A DNA stretch of 64,000 nucleotides from Acidimicrobiaceae bacterium (lineage in GTDB: Bacteria > Actinomycetota > Acidimicrobiia > Acidimicrobiales > RAAP-2). The stretch's first letter is position 1, and every line of letters begins with the position of its first letter. This document shows, piece by piece, positions 48,276-57,883 of the stretch. The DNA is taken from the NCBI GenBank assembly GCA_947456245.1, contig CANGPS010000001.1, positions 1 to 64,000 of the forward strand, read 5' to 3'. A program made the translations under genes and the position numbers. Under the pieces are notes generated by a model. The model did not search any database. It saw nothing but the letters and a program-made list of their open reading frames with translations, and was not told the origin of the DNA.

Positions 48276-49907
48276 ATGGGGCGACGCACAACCACGTGGA
48301 TGGGGTCGGTGGCGATGACCCGCCGCCAGCTCCTGGCGGCCGGTGCGGTGGGGGCGGCCTCGGCGATGGTCGTCACGCGGCCCGCTGGTGCCGCCTCGCT
48401 TCCCTTCGCCCTGACCAGCCCGGCCGGCCCCGCGCCGCACCCGAGGCTCAAGGTCGGCAAGCCCGTGGCGGCCTACGACAGGATCGAGCACATCATCATC
48501 GTGATGATGGAGAACCACTCCTTCGACAACATCCTCGGTTCGTGCGGCCGAGGCGACGGCCTGACCTTCGCCGGCGGCGACACGTCGACGAGGGCGCTCA
48601 ACACCAACCCCAACCGCCCCGACGACCTCAACTACGCCACCAACAAGACCATCCGGGCGTTCGAGATGCCGACGACGGTGCAGATGGCCGAGAAGCCGTC
48701 CCAGGCCTGGGGTGCCTCGTGGACGCAGTTCTACGGCACCGACTCCCCGACGTCCGAGTACCTCGGCGACGGCTCGTACCCGGCCGAGCGGAACTCCGGC
48801 TTCGTCCTGTCGGACTCCGGTCCGGTGGGCATGGGCTACTACACCGAGGAGCACGTGCCCTTCATCCGGTCGATGGCTCGGAACTTCCCCATCGCCGACC
48901 GCTGGTTCGGCTCCTGCATGGCGCAGACCTATCCGAACCGCCGGTTCATGATGGCCGGGACGTCCCTCGGGCAGACCTGGAACGACCTCAGCATGTCGGA
49001 CCTGCCGCGCAACGGCACGATCCTCCAGGCGATGTCCGAGCACAACATCTCGTGGAAGAACTACTTCGGGAGCCTCCCGAGCACGCTCATCTGGCCCGGC
49101 CAGGGCCGTGACGTCTCGTTCTTCGACCACCTGCGCGGCATCGAGAACTACTTCATCGACGCCAAGAACGGCACCCTTCCGAGCGTGAGCATCGTGGACC
49201 CGAACTTCGACCAGGCCTCAGGGGAGAACGCCGAGGACGTCCAGCACCACGACGCCTTCCTCCAGAAGGTCGTGACCGCCGCGGTCAAGGGGAAGCACTG
49301 GGATCGCACCCTGCTCGTGTTCACCTATGACGAGCACGGCGGCTACTACGACCACGTGCCGCCGCCCACGGCGCCCGTCCCGGACGCCTCCGTCCCCCAG
49401 GTCGTGGTCAAGCCGGGGGATGTCTGGGCCGGGGGCTCGGAGTACGTCGGCTTCGGCCGCCTCGGCTTCCGGGTCCCCGCCATCGTGGTCAGCCCCTACG
49501 CCAAGCCCGGGTATGTCACCTCGACCGTGTTCGACCACACGGCGGTGATGAAGCTGATCCAGAAGAAGTGGAACCTGCCCTCGTTCACGCCGCGCGACGC
49601 CGCCTCGAACGACCCGTGGGAGATGGTCGATCTCGAGGCACCTCCGGCCTTCCCCACCTTCAGGTCGACCGGCCTGGCCGGTCCCACGATCGAGTTCGGT
49701 GGATCTCGTCCCGTGTCACCTGCCATCGGCAGCTACCGCCCCACGCATGAGGAGACGGCTGTCTACCCCGATGGCGGTCCGAAGGTGCCGGGCTTCGGGA
49801 TCCCTCGTCGCAAGCAGTACTACGAGAAGAAGAACGGGACCCCGCTGCCGGCCAAGGGCGAGACGCCGTTCTACACAGCGTTGCGTCAGGCGTGGGAGCA
49901 GAGCTGA
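48276..49907 (+). CDS. Phospholipase C / acid phosphatase-type phosphoesterase, Tat-secreted
   Basis: Tat-like MTRRQLLAAGAVGAASAMVVTRPAGA; HIIIVMMENHSFDNILG; VFTYDEHGGYYDHVPPP. Confidence 0.9.
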   Translation: MGRRTTTWMGSVAMTRRQLLAAGAVGAASAMVVTRPAGAASLPFALTSPAGPAPHPRLKVGKPVAAYDRIEHIIIVMMENHSFDNILGSCGRGDGLTFAGGDTSTRALNTNPNRPDDLNYATNKTIRAFEMPTTVQMAEKPSQAWGASWTQFYGTDSPTSEYLGDGSYPAERNSGFVLSDSGPVGMGYYTEEHVPFIRSMARNFPIADRWFGSCMAQTYPNRRFMMAGTSLGQTWNDLSMSDLPRNGTILQAMSEHNISWKNYFGSLPSTLIWPGQGRDVSFFDHLRGIENYFIDAKNGTLPSVSIVDPNFDQASGENAEDVQHHDAFLQKVVTAAVKGKHWDRTLLVFTYDEHGGYYDHVPPPTAPVPDASVPQVVVKPGDVWAGGSEYVGFGRLGFRVPAIVVSPYAKPGYVTSTVFDHTAVMKLIQKKWNLPSFTPRDAASNDPWEMVDLEAPPAFPTFRSTGLAGPTIEFGGSRPVSPAIGSYRPTHEETAVYPDGGPKVPGFGIPRRKQYYEKKNGTPLPAKGETPFYTALRQAWEQS

Positions 49908-50146
49908 TGGCCATCGTCGACCCTCCCTGGTTCGTCAGGAAGAGGATCGGCTGGGGACTGTCCCCGGGGACGTGGCAGGGGTGGGCGGCCATCGGGATCC
50001 TCGCCAACGCGGTGCTGATCTGCGCCATCGTGCTGGCCCACGATGCGGTGGCGCTCGGGATCGCCGTCGGGCTCCTGCTCGTCGCCTTCTGCGTGGTGGC
50101 GGTGCTCACGGGTGAGGCTCCCGGCAAGCGCGCTCGTCGTCGCTGA
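49907..50146 (+). CDS. Small membrane protein, unknown function
   Basis: MAIVDPPWFVRKRIGWGLSPGTWQGWAAIGILANAVLICAIVLAHDAVALGIAVGLLLVAFCVVAVLTGEAPGKRARRR: two TM segments; ATG overlaps upstream stop. Confidence 0.7.
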   Translation: MAIVDPPWFVRKRIGWGLSPGTWQGWAAIGILANAVLICAIVLAHDAVALGIAVGLLLVAFCVVAVLTGEAPGKRARRR

Positions 50147-50151
50147 GCGCG

Positions 50152-50976
50152 GTGGACGTCCTGCTCCTCACGGAGCCCAAGCACCCGCCGAGGACCGGAC
50201 CGGCGTCGGCGCGCTATGAGGCCGGGCGCGGCAACCTGCTCGCCGAGGCGCTGCTCGACGCCGGCCACCAGCCGGTGATGTGGTGGGACCACCCGCTCGG
50301 GCCGATGGTCGAGGCCGACCCGTCGGTGGTCCTCCTGCGCTCCGGCGCCCCCATCCAGCTCGATCGCGCGGAGCGCCTGGCGCTGGCGGGCCTGGCCGTC
50401 GTAAACGACCCGGCGGCCCATCGCCGGGCTCAGGACAAGCTCGACCAGGCCGCCGCGTTCCTGCGTGCCGGGGTCCCGCACCCGGCGACGGCAGGCATCG
50501 GCGAGGGGGTCGACCTTGCCGCATCGACGTCGCTCGTGGCCAAGCCGCGACGGGGCTCGTCGGGTGACCAGGTCCGACTGGTGTCCGGCCAGGAGGCACG
50601 AGATGCGCTGTCGGCCGGCGACCTCGTCCAAGAGCGCGTCGTCGACGCCGTCGAGTACCGGGTGACCGTGGTGGGGGGAGTCGCCGTGGCCTGGGCGCGG
50701 AAGATCCTGGCCGAGGGGGAGTTCCGGGCGAACCTCGACCGAGGGGCGCGGATGGTCGCGACCGAGCGGCCTGAGGGGGACGCAGCATCGGTGGCATGCG
50801 CTGCCGTGGAGGCGCTGGGCCTCGACATCGGCGGGGTGGACCTGATGGTCACCCGGTCCGGACCGGTGGTGCTGGAGGTCAATGCCGCCACCACGCTGCA
50901 CGGTGCGGATGCAGGCTCCACGTCGGAGATCCTGCGTGCGGTGGTCGCCCTGTGCGCCGCCGCGGGTGGTCGCTGA
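50152..50976 (+). CDS. ATP-grasp (RimK-like) ligase family protein
   Basis: VVNDPAAHRRAQDKLDQAAAFLRAGVPHPATAGI...SLVAKPRRGSSGDQVRLV...LDIGGVDLMVTRSGPVVLEVNAATTLHG. Confidence 0.85.
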   Translation: MDVLLLTEPKHPPRTGPASARYEAGRGNLLAEALLDAGHQPVMWWDHPLGPMVEADPSVVLLRSGAPIQLDRAERLALAGLAVVNDPAAHRRAQDKLDQAAAFLRAGVPHPATAGIGEGVDLAASTSLVAKPRRGSSGDQVRLVSGQEARDALSAGDLVQERVVDAVEYRVTVVGGVAVAWARKILAEGEFRANLDRGARMVATERPEGDAASVACAAVEALGLDIGGVDLMVTRSGPVVLEVNAATTLHGADAGSTSEILRAVVALCAAAGGR

Positions 50977-50998
50977 GGACGACCGGAGATCACCCCGA

Positions 50999-51037
50999 CC
51001 AGCCGGCCTGCCATCCCGGTGGGGGCAGGCCGGCTGG
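50999..51037. terminator. 14-bp perfect hairpin between convergent ATP-grasp and csp genes
   Basis: CCAGCCGGCCTGCC-[11 nt]-GGCAGGCCGGCTGG read directly; no clear U-tract. Confidence 0.7.
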
Positions 51038-51049
51038 CGGAGCTGAGGA

Positions 51050-51250
51050 TCAGATGGCGCGGACGGCCTTGGCCTCTTCGCCCTTGCGACCCTCGCCGAC
51101 CTCGAACTCGACGGCCTGGCCCTCCTCGAGGGAGCGGTAGCCGTCACCCTCGATGTTCGAGTAGTGGACGAAGACGTCCTCGCCGTCGGGACGCGAGATG
51201 AAGCCGTAGCCCTTCTCGTTGTTGAAAAACTTCACGGTGCCGGTAGGCAT
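51050..51250 (-). CDS. Cold-shock protein (CspA family)
   Basis: [66 protein letters not shown]. Confidence 0.95.
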   Translation of the reverse strand: MPTGTVKFFNNEKGYGFISRPDGEDVFVHYSNIEGDGYRSLEEGQAVEFEVGEGRKGEEAKAVRAI

Positions 51251-51492
51251 GACTGCATTCCTTCTTTCTTTGGATTCCCGCATGGTGCGGTGGTGGGCAG
51301 GCCGGGGCCCGTCGCCGTCAGGCGAGGAGCGTGGCTGCGGAGTGGAGAGGAGAGGTGGTCGATGGACCGATCTGTGCGTCGCTGTCTGACAGGCGACGAT
51401 TGCTGTGCGTCCCCAACCGTAGCCGTGATGACGGCCGGGTGCTCCTGCAGGGCCGCCGAGACGTGAAAATCATTCAGGTAACATGGCGGCCG

Positions 51493-52149
51493 ATGACCAT
51501 GGCCAAGCCGATCCCAAGGCTCGAGAAGCGCTCGGCGCTCATCGACGCAACCCTCGACGAGGTCCGCATCCACGGCCCCATCAACGTCCACCCGTCGGAG
51601 ATCTGCGAGGCGCTCGGGCTCTCGAAGGCGCTGGTGAACTATCACTTCGGCGGTCGCGACGGTCTCGTGGCCGAGGCCATGGAGCGGGGGTACGCCCTCT
51701 ACGTCGACGGGCTCATGGCGGCTGCCGACGCCGCCGGCGACGATCCGGTCGAGCGACTGTTCGCCTGGTTCGAGGCCCAGGTGCGCTGGACCATCGCCAA
51801 CCCGGGACTGGCGGCGGCCCTCAACTTCCCGACCGAGGCCGGCGGCATGACCGAGGAGACCAGCTCAGTGATCGCCTCTCGGATGACCGAGCATGGTGCG
51901 AGGAACTTCGCCAACCTGACGGCTCTGGTCGTGGCCGCCCGGGTGGAGCTCTCGGACTCCGATCCCGAGGATGCCGTCGGGATGGCCCTCGACGCGGGCG
52001 TGGTCGGCTGGCTCTGCCTGGGCTCGTCCGTCTGGTTCTCCGGCCGCCACCTGCCGACCCGGGAGATGGGTCTGGCGCAGTACCTCGATCTGGCCTTGGC
52101 GCACATGCGGACCTTGATCGTCGCCATGCTCAGCCGCCCGGCCGCCTGA
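51493..52149 (+). CDS. TetR-family transcriptional regulator
   Basis: RSALIDATLDEVRIHGPINVHPSEICEALGLSKALVNYHFGGRDGLVAEAM. Confidence 0.85.
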   Translation: MTMAKPIPRLEKRSALIDATLDEVRIHGPINVHPSEICEALGLSKALVNYHFGGRDGLVAEAMERGYALYVDGLMAAADAAGDDPVERLFAWFEAQVRWTIANPGLAAALNFPTEAGGMTEETSSVIASRMTEHGARNFANLTALVVAARVELSDSDPEDAVGMALDAGVVGWLCLGSSVWFSGRHLPTREMGLAQYLDLALAHMRTLIVAMLSRPAA

Positions 52150-52151
52150 GG

Positions 52152-52556
52152 TCAGTCCTCGCCGCGGAACTGCCGCTGGCGCTTGGTCTCCGATCTGCGC
52201 GCCTTCTCCTCGAGCCGCTTCCTCGTCGCCGACCGCTTCGGCCGCGTGGCGACGCGTCGGGCCTTCGGTGCAGCGGCCGCATCGAGGGCGGCGAGCGCCC
52301 GGGCCTGGGCGAGCTGGCGGTTGCGCCACTGGCTCCGACTCTCCTCGCAGGTGACGGTGAGCTGATCGCCGATGGTCTGGCGGACCCTGGCGCGCACGAC
52401 GTCGCTCATGGTGCAGGCGTCGAGGTCGATGGTCAGGTGGACCTTCGAGCTGGTGGTGTTGACGTGCTGGCCACCCGGGCCTCCCGATCGGGCGAAGCGC
52501 GTCGAGATGGCGGACTCAGGGACGACGATCCCTCGGGCGGTGCGGAGCTCCTCCAT
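52152..52556 (-). CDS. arfB: Peptide-chain-release-factor-like aminoacyl-tRNA hydrolase
   Basis: ISTRFARSGGPGGQHVNTTSSKVHLTIDL (GGQ motif); basic C-terminal tail RPKRSATRKRLEEKARRSETKRQR. Confidence 0.9.
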   Translation of the reverse strand: MEELRTARGIVVPESAISTRFARSGGPGGQHVNTTSSKVHLTIDLDACTMSDVVRARVRQTIGDQLTVTCEESRSQWRNRQLAQARALAALDAAAAPKARRVATRPKRSATRKRLEEKARRSETKRQRQFRGED

Positions 52557-52666
52557 GGCCCCGAGTCTTGTCGGTGCGAGGACGTCGGGTGGAGCGAGTG
52601 CCGGGATCCCGGGCACGTGGGTAGCGTCGGACAGGTCTGGTGCGCGCTGACAGGAGGAGGATGATC

Positions 52667-53515
52667 ATGGCTCGACGAGCGTTCTCGGTGGTCGACGTGT
52701 TCTCGGCCGATGCCTTCCGTGGGAACCCGGTCGCCGTGGTGCTCGAGGCCGAGGGGCTGGCCGACGACGAGATGGCGCAGATCAGCGCGTGGACCAACCT
52801 GTCCGAGACGACCTTCCTCACGAGGGCGACCGATCCAGCGGCCGACTACGCCCTGCGGATCTTCACCCCGTCGGTCGAGCTCCCCTTCGCCGGCCATCCC
52901 ACCCTGGGCTCGTGCCGGGCGTGGCTCGACGCTGGTGGCATCCCAGGGCGAGGGGACGTCGTGGTCCAGGAGTGCGGGGTGGGGCTGGTCGAGGTGCGGA
53001 TCTGCGATGACGGCCGCCTCGCCTTCGCCGCACCGCCGCTCGTGAGGTCGGGCCCGCTCGACGACATGCTCCTGTCCGAGGTGGTGGCGGCGCTCGGCAT
53101 CGCTCCCACGCAGGTCGTGGCGGCGGCGCACGTGGACAACGGGCCGGGCTGGGTGGGCGTGCTGCTCGCCACGGCCGACGAGGTCCTGGCCCTCGAGCCG
53201 GTCGACTCACCGCTCAAGATCGGTGTGGCCGGGTTCCATGCACCGGGATCGGCCGAGGCCTATGAGGTGCGAGCGTTCTTCCCCGACGGGGCCCGCAGCA
53301 TCGAGGACCCCGTCACCGGGAGTCTGAACGCCTCGCTGGCCCAGTGGCTGCTCGCCGAGGGTCGTCTCACGACCCCCTATGTCGCCACCCAGGGGACGCG
53401 CCTCGGGCGAACGGGCAGGGTGACCATCGACCGCGATGCCGCCGGTCGGGTCTGGGTCGGCGGCGCCAGCACGGTGCGCGTCTCGGGGGCCGTCATCCTC
53501 CCGGACCCGACGTGA
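52667..53515 (+). CDS. PhzF-family epimerase/isomerase
   Basis: FSVVDVFSADAFRGNPVAVVLEAEGLADDEMAQISAWTNLSETTFL...PFAGHPTLGSCRAWL...EDPVTGSLNASLAQWL. Confidence 0.93.
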   Translation: MARRAFSVVDVFSADAFRGNPVAVVLEAEGLADDEMAQISAWTNLSETTFLTRATDPAADYALRIFTPSVELPFAGHPTLGSCRAWLDAGGIPGRGDVVVQECGVGLVEVRICDDGRLAFAAPPLVRSGPLDDMLLSEVVAALGIAPTQVVAAAHVDNGPGWVGVLLATADEVLALEPVDSPLKIGVAGFHAPGSAEAYEVRAFFPDGARSIEDPVTGSLNASLAQWLLAEGRLTTPYVATQGTRLGRTGRVTIDRDAAGRVWVGGASTVRVSGAVILPDPT

Positions 53516-53527
53516 GTCCGGCTGGGC

Positions 53528-55897
53528 CTACTGCTGGGTCATGAGGCGAGTCATCTCCGCCTCCGGGTTGATGATGAGCTCGCCGGTGATGTCGACGACC
53601 ACCTTGTCGAGGTCACCGGTGAAGGTGAACGGTGCCTCGTAGATCGCCGGGTCGATCGTGTCAAAGAAGGCCTCGCCGCAGCTGACGCCGGTGGTCGAGA
53701 ACGTCACCGGCACCGTCAGCGGCAGCTCGCCCATCCCGACGACCTCGCCGTCGAAGTAGAGCCGAACCTCGGCCGGGGTGCCCTTGCCCTCGAGGAAGGA
53801 GGCGGGCCCGGTCGGGGCGAACTCCATGCGCAGCTCGACGTCGCCCCTCGGCAGCGTGGCGTCCGAGACGATGGTGAACCGCTCGAGCGAGAGGAAGTTG
53901 TAGACGAACTTGAGCCGGTCGTCGTGCACGATCAGGGCGTAGCCACCATGTCGGCTTCCCTGGGAGAACAGGACCCCCTCCGCCCCCTGCTCGGGGATGG
54001 TGGCGTGGGCCACGATGGCGTGCGCACGATTCGGCACCCGCGGCGCGGCGGTGAAGGGCGTCGGGGAGCCGCCGGGGAAGAACTCGAAGACCCGCCGGCT
54101 TCCACCCACGGTCGGGCGCTTGGCGATGAGGCGGTCGATGCCGCTGGCCGCGAGCGGGAGCACACCGTGGCGCTCCGCCTCGGCCCACCAGAGGGCACGG
54201 AGCTCCTCGACCTTCTCGGGATGGTCGGCGGCGACGTTGTGGCACTCGGCCGGGTCGTTGATGAGGTCGTAGACCTCCCAGTGGTTGGCATCGAGATCGT
54301 CGAGGATCTCCTCGGACAGCGGCGTGCCGAACGGCCGGCCGAGCTCTGCACCCTCGGCCAGGCTCGGTCCGGGGTAGGGACAGACGCCCCGCCAGCCCTC
54401 GTGGTAGATCGACCGGTGGCCGAACATCTCGAAGTACTGCGTGGTGTGGGCGTCGGGGGCGTCCTCGGATCGGAGGGCGGCGGCGAAGCTGGTCCCAGCC
54501 ATCTCCGACTGCGGCACGCCGCGCACGGTGGCGGGCGGTTCGATGTCGAGCACCTCGAGGATGGTCGGGGCGACGTCGATGGCGTGGAGGTACTGCGTGC
54601 GCACGCCGCCCGGTCCGGCGATCCCCGCCGGCCACGACACGATGCACGGGTCGGTCACGCCGCCGCGGTAGGTCTCGCGCTTCCATCGGCGGAACGGCGT
54701 GTCGCCGGCCCAGGTCCAGCCCCACGAGTAGTGGTTGAAGGTGTCCTCGCTGCCCCAGATGTCGATGACCTCGAGGTTGTCCTCGAGTCGCTCGGGGGTG
54801 AGGTTGAAGAAGAGCGCCTCGTTGCGGCTGCCGTGCTCGCCACCCTCGGCGCTCGCCCCGTTGTCCGAGACGCAGATCACGATCGTGTTGTCGAGCTCGC
54901 CGAGCCGGTCGATGAAGTCGATGACCCGGCCGATGTGGTGGTCGGTCTGGGTCATGAACCCGGCGAAGACCTCCATCTGGTGGGCGTAGACGCGCTTGGC
55001 CTCGTCGCTGAGGCCGTCCCAGGGCTCGACGTCCGGGTCGCGCTCGGACAGCTCCGTGCCCGCCGGCATGAGGCCCAGCTCGAGCTGCCGGGCGAAGACG
55101 GTCCTGCGATACTCGTCCCAACCGGCGTCGAAGCGCCCCTTGTACGGGGTGACCCACTCGGGCTCGACCTGGTGCGGGGCGTGTCCGGCACCGGTGGCGA
55201 ACCACAGGAAGAACGGCTTCTCAGGGGCGGCCACGTGCGCGTCCTGGATGAAGCCGATGGCGCGGTCGGCGAGGTCGGCGTTGAGGTGGTAGCCCTCGGC
55301 CACCGTCTTGGGCTGGCGGACCGAGTGGTTGTCCGAGATGAGGTCCGGGTGGAACTGGTCGGTGTCACCGCCGAGGAACCCGTAGAAGCGCTCGAAGCCA
55401 CGACCGAGGGGCCAGCGGTTGAACGGACCGGCTGGCGTGGTCTCCTGCGGCGGGGTGAGGTGCCACTTGCCCACGCAGAAGGTGTTGTAGCCGTTCTCCA
55501 CGAGGATCTCGGGGAGCATGGCGTGCTCGAAGCCCATGGTGGCGTTGAGCGAGGGGAAGCCGAGGGACATCTCGGTGATGGCGGCGAGGCCAGTGGTGTG
55601 ATGGTTCCGACCGGTGAGCAGGCAGGCCCGGGTGGGGGAGCAGAGCGCCGTCGTGTGGAAGTTCGAGAACTTGAGGCCCCGCGCTGCGAGCCGCTCGAAG
55701 TTCGGCATGTCGATGAGCCCTCCGAAGGGGGAGAGCTGCCCGTAGCCGACGTCGTCGAGGACCACGACCACCACGTTTGGGGCGCCGGCCGGGGGCGTCG
55801 GACGCGCCGGCCACGCTGGGGTGGAGGACGCCACGGTTCGACCGATGGTGCCGGGGAACGGCTCGTCGGGGCGGTAGGTGATGAAGGGCTCTGCCAT
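53528..55897 (-). CDS. Arylsulfatase (Cys-type)
   Basis: NVVVVVLDDVGYGQLSPFGG; TTALCSPTRACLLTGRNHHTTG (CxPxR formylglycine motif); VGKWHLTP. Confidence 0.94.
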   Translation of the reverse strand: MAEPFITYRPDEPFPGTIGRTVASSTPAWPARPTPPAGAPNVVVVVLDDVGYGQLSPFGGLIDMPNFERLAARGLKFSNFHTTALCSPTRACLLTGRNHHTTGLAAITEMSLGFPSLNATMGFEHAMLPEILVENGYNTFCVGKWHLTPPQETTPAGPFNRWPLGRGFERFYGFLGGDTDQFHPDLISDNHSVRQPKTVAEGYHLNADLADRAIGFIQDAHVAAPEKPFFLWFATGAGHAPHQVEPEWVTPYKGRFDAGWDEYRRTVFARQLELGLMPAGTELSERDPDVEPWDGLSDEAKRVYAHQMEVFAGFMTQTDHHIGRVIDFIDRLGELDNTIVICVSDNGASAEGGEHGSRNEALFFNLTPERLEDNLEVIDIWGSEDTFNHYSWGWTWAGDTPFRRWKRETYRGGVTDPCIVSWPAGIAGPGGVRTQYLHAIDVAPTILEVLDIEPPATVRGVPQSEMAGTSFAAALRSEDAPDAHTTQYFEMFGHRSIYHEGWRGVCPYPGPSLAEGAELGRPFGTPLSEEILDDLDANHWEVYDLINDPAECHNVAADHPEKVEELRALWWAEAERHGVLPLAASGIDRLIAKRPTVGGSRRVFEFFPGGSPTPFTAAPRVPNRAHAIVAHATIPEQGAEGVLFSQGSRHGGYALIVHDDRLKFVYNFLSLERFTIVSDATLPRGDVELRMEFAPTGPASFLEGKGTPAEVRLYFDGEVVGMGELPLTVPVTFSTTGVSCGEAFFDTIDPAIYEAPFTFTGDLDKVVVDITGELIINPEAEMTRLMTQQ

Positions 55898-56000
55898 GGC
55901 CACAACCTAGGTCGGTCGAGGAATGGTCACAACCGCAGACAGAACACGTCGGACCCCGGCGGAAGCCGGGACGTCACGGGCATCGCCGAACGGATCGCCC

Positions 56001-56936
56001 TCAGGCGGGGACCTCGCCGATGATGCTGGCGCGCTCCATGACCCGGCGCTGGGGCCAGTAGTCGCTGAGGGCGAGGTGCTGGACCGCCCGGTTGTCCCAG
56101 AAGGCCACCGAGTCGGTCTCCCAGTGGAACCGGCACTGGTACTCGGCGGTCTCGGCCTGGCGGCAGAGCAGATCCATCAGCTCGAGGTTCTCCGCCTCGT
56201 CGAGGCCCACGATGTTGAGGGTAAAGAAGCGGTTGACGTAGAGCAGCTTGCGTCCCGTCTCGCCGTGGGTGCGCACGACCGGGTGCTCGACGAGGGGGAA
56301 CTGCTCGCGCATCTTCGCCCGGCCCGCCTCGTCGAGGGTGAGGCCGAAGACGCGGGAGAAGTCATGGACGGCGACCATCGAGTCGATGCGCTCCTTCACC
56401 TCGTCCTCGAGGCCGTCGTAGGCGGCGTACATGTCGCTGAACGAGGTGTCGCCGCCGATGGCGGGGACCTCGACGGCGTGGAGGACGGCGGCGGCGGAGG
56501 GGACCTGGCGCCAGGAGACGTCGGAGTGCCAGCCGTTCTCGAAGCCTCCGACCACGGCCTCCTTCTCGAAGCGGACAAGCTCCGGCTGGTCGGTGTTCGA
56601 GGGGATGAAGGGGTGGATCTCGAGGTCGCCGAACCGGCGGGCGAAGGCCACGTGCCGCTCGGCGGTCAGCGGCTGGTCACGGAAGAAGATGACCTTGAAG
56701 TCGAGCAGGCAGCGACGCAGCTCGGCCACGAGGGCGTCGGAGAGGTCGCCGGTGATGTCGACGCCCGAGACGATGCCGCCGATGGTCGCTCCGAGCTGCT
56801 GGACCTCGAAGCCGTCGTAGCGGAGGTCGGCGAGGCGCTCGCGCTCCTCGGCGAGGTGCGTCATCGGCCCGACCACCGTCTGGGACGGTCCGAACCGCAC
56901 GCGCTGGGGGGCGACGCCGCTCAGGTGGTTTTTCAT
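56001..56936 (-). CDS. TauD/TfdA-family 2-oxoglutarate-dependent dioxygenase
   Basis: ATIGGIVSGVDITGDLSD...VIFFRDQPLTAERHVAFARRFGDLEIHPF...NGWHSDVSWRQVPSAAAVLHAVEVPAIGGDTSFSDMYAAYDGL...DSVAFWDNRAVQHLALSDY. Confidence 0.92.
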   Translation of the reverse strand: MKNHLSGVAPQRVRFGPSQTVVGPMTHLAEERERLADLRYDGFEVQQLGATIGGIVSGVDITGDLSDALVAELRRCLLDFKVIFFRDQPLTAERHVAFARRFGDLEIHPFIPSNTDQPELVRFEKEAVVGGFENGWHSDVSWRQVPSAAAVLHAVEVPAIGGDTSFSDMYAAYDGLEDEVKERIDSMVAVHDFSRVFGLTLDEAGRAKMREQFPLVEHPVVRTHGETGRKLLYVNRFFTLNIVGLDEAENLELMDLLCRQAETAEYQCRFHWETDSVAFWDNRAVQHLALSDYWPQRRVMERASIIGEVPA

Positions 56937-56965
56937 GGGGTGTCCTCTCTCGGTCGGCGCCGATG

Positions 56966-56982
56966 CGACGGAAGGTCCGTCG
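56966..56982. promoter_or_regulatory. Palindrome CGACGGA-AGG-TCCGTCG upstream of the TauD-family gene
   Basis: Perfect 7-bp arms in the divergent intergenic region. Confidence 0.45.
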
Positions 56983-57087
56983 ACCTCAGTCTGGCTGACG
57001 ATGCCGTCACGTCACGTCAAGCACTGTCACTGTGTCTGCCACTAACGTAGCCATCGATCGACCGGGACACGACGAGGAGCACCGACC

Positions 57088-57723
57088 ATGAGCACGAGCA
57101 GCGCAGAGCGACTCATCACCGACCACCGGGGCACCCGCTACGGCGAGGTCCTGGCGGTCTTCGCCGAGGGCGAGACCTTCCACGCCCACGTCTACGGCAC
57201 GCAGCTGCTCAACGACTGCCCTCCCGAGCTCTGGGACACGCTCGACGCGACGGCGATCACGGCCGAGCTCGGGGCCCTGATGGTGAAGCTCAACGGTCCG
57301 CGCCACTGGGTCCTCGACGGCCTCGGGTCGAAGGGCGAGCCCCTCGAGCCGGTCCTGCGCGAGTTCGGCGGCCTCCTCATGCGGAGGATCGCCGTGCTCG
57401 AGCTCGGGACCAACCCGGCCCAGGTGCCCTACACCGTGCGCCACGTCGACCGGAAGGCGGTCTTCTTCTTCGACGCCGGCAAGGAGATCCACGAGCTCAT
57501 CGATCCCGACGGGCTCGCGTACGTGATGCAGGCCTACTGCGTCAGCGTCGACCCGTCCCTCACCGAGGAGAACCTGTCCGAGGTCGGCGGAAAGCTCGCC
57601 CTCCCTGAGGGATGGTCCTTCCGCAGCCGGATCCTCGACGAGGAGCTCGTGGTCGACACCTCGGAGACGATCGCCACCGTGATCCAGGACGAGCTCGAGA
57701 ACACCTACACCCTCCCGAGCTGA
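57088..57723 (+). CDS. Hypothetical protein
   Basis: 211 aa, MSTSSAERLITDHRGTRYGEVLAVFAEGETFHAHVYGTQLLNDCPPELWDTLDATAITAELGAL...; SD GAGGAG; no family recognised. Confidence 0.7.
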   Translation: MSTSSAERLITDHRGTRYGEVLAVFAEGETFHAHVYGTQLLNDCPPELWDTLDATAITAELGALMVKLNGPRHWVLDGLGSKGEPLEPVLREFGGLLMRRIAVLELGTNPAQVPYTVRHVDRKAVFFFDAGKEIHELIDPDGLAYVMQAYCVSVDPSLTEENLSEVGGKLALPEGWSFRSRILDEELVVDTSETIATVIQDELENTYTLPS

Positions 57724-57883
57724 CCGACGCCGACACCGTCGGCCCGGCGAGGGGATGTCGTCGGAGCCACCCCGTGACCAGCGGCGATACATTCATGCCA
57801 CGCCCCGCCGCCGGCGAGGGCTGAAGACGCAGGCGATCGGGAGGGCACGTGAAGGTTCTGGCAGCTGGTGAGGTCGAGCCGTC

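Noticed and set aside
53924-56023. Plus-strand ORF of 699 aa
   Set aside because: Mirror of arylsulfatase; Val/Gly/Glu/Arg-rich with no domains.
57729-57743. GCCGAC-ACC-GTCGGC hairpin after the 57088 gene
   Set aside because: Short stem with 3-nt loop and no U-tract; common by chance at this GC content.
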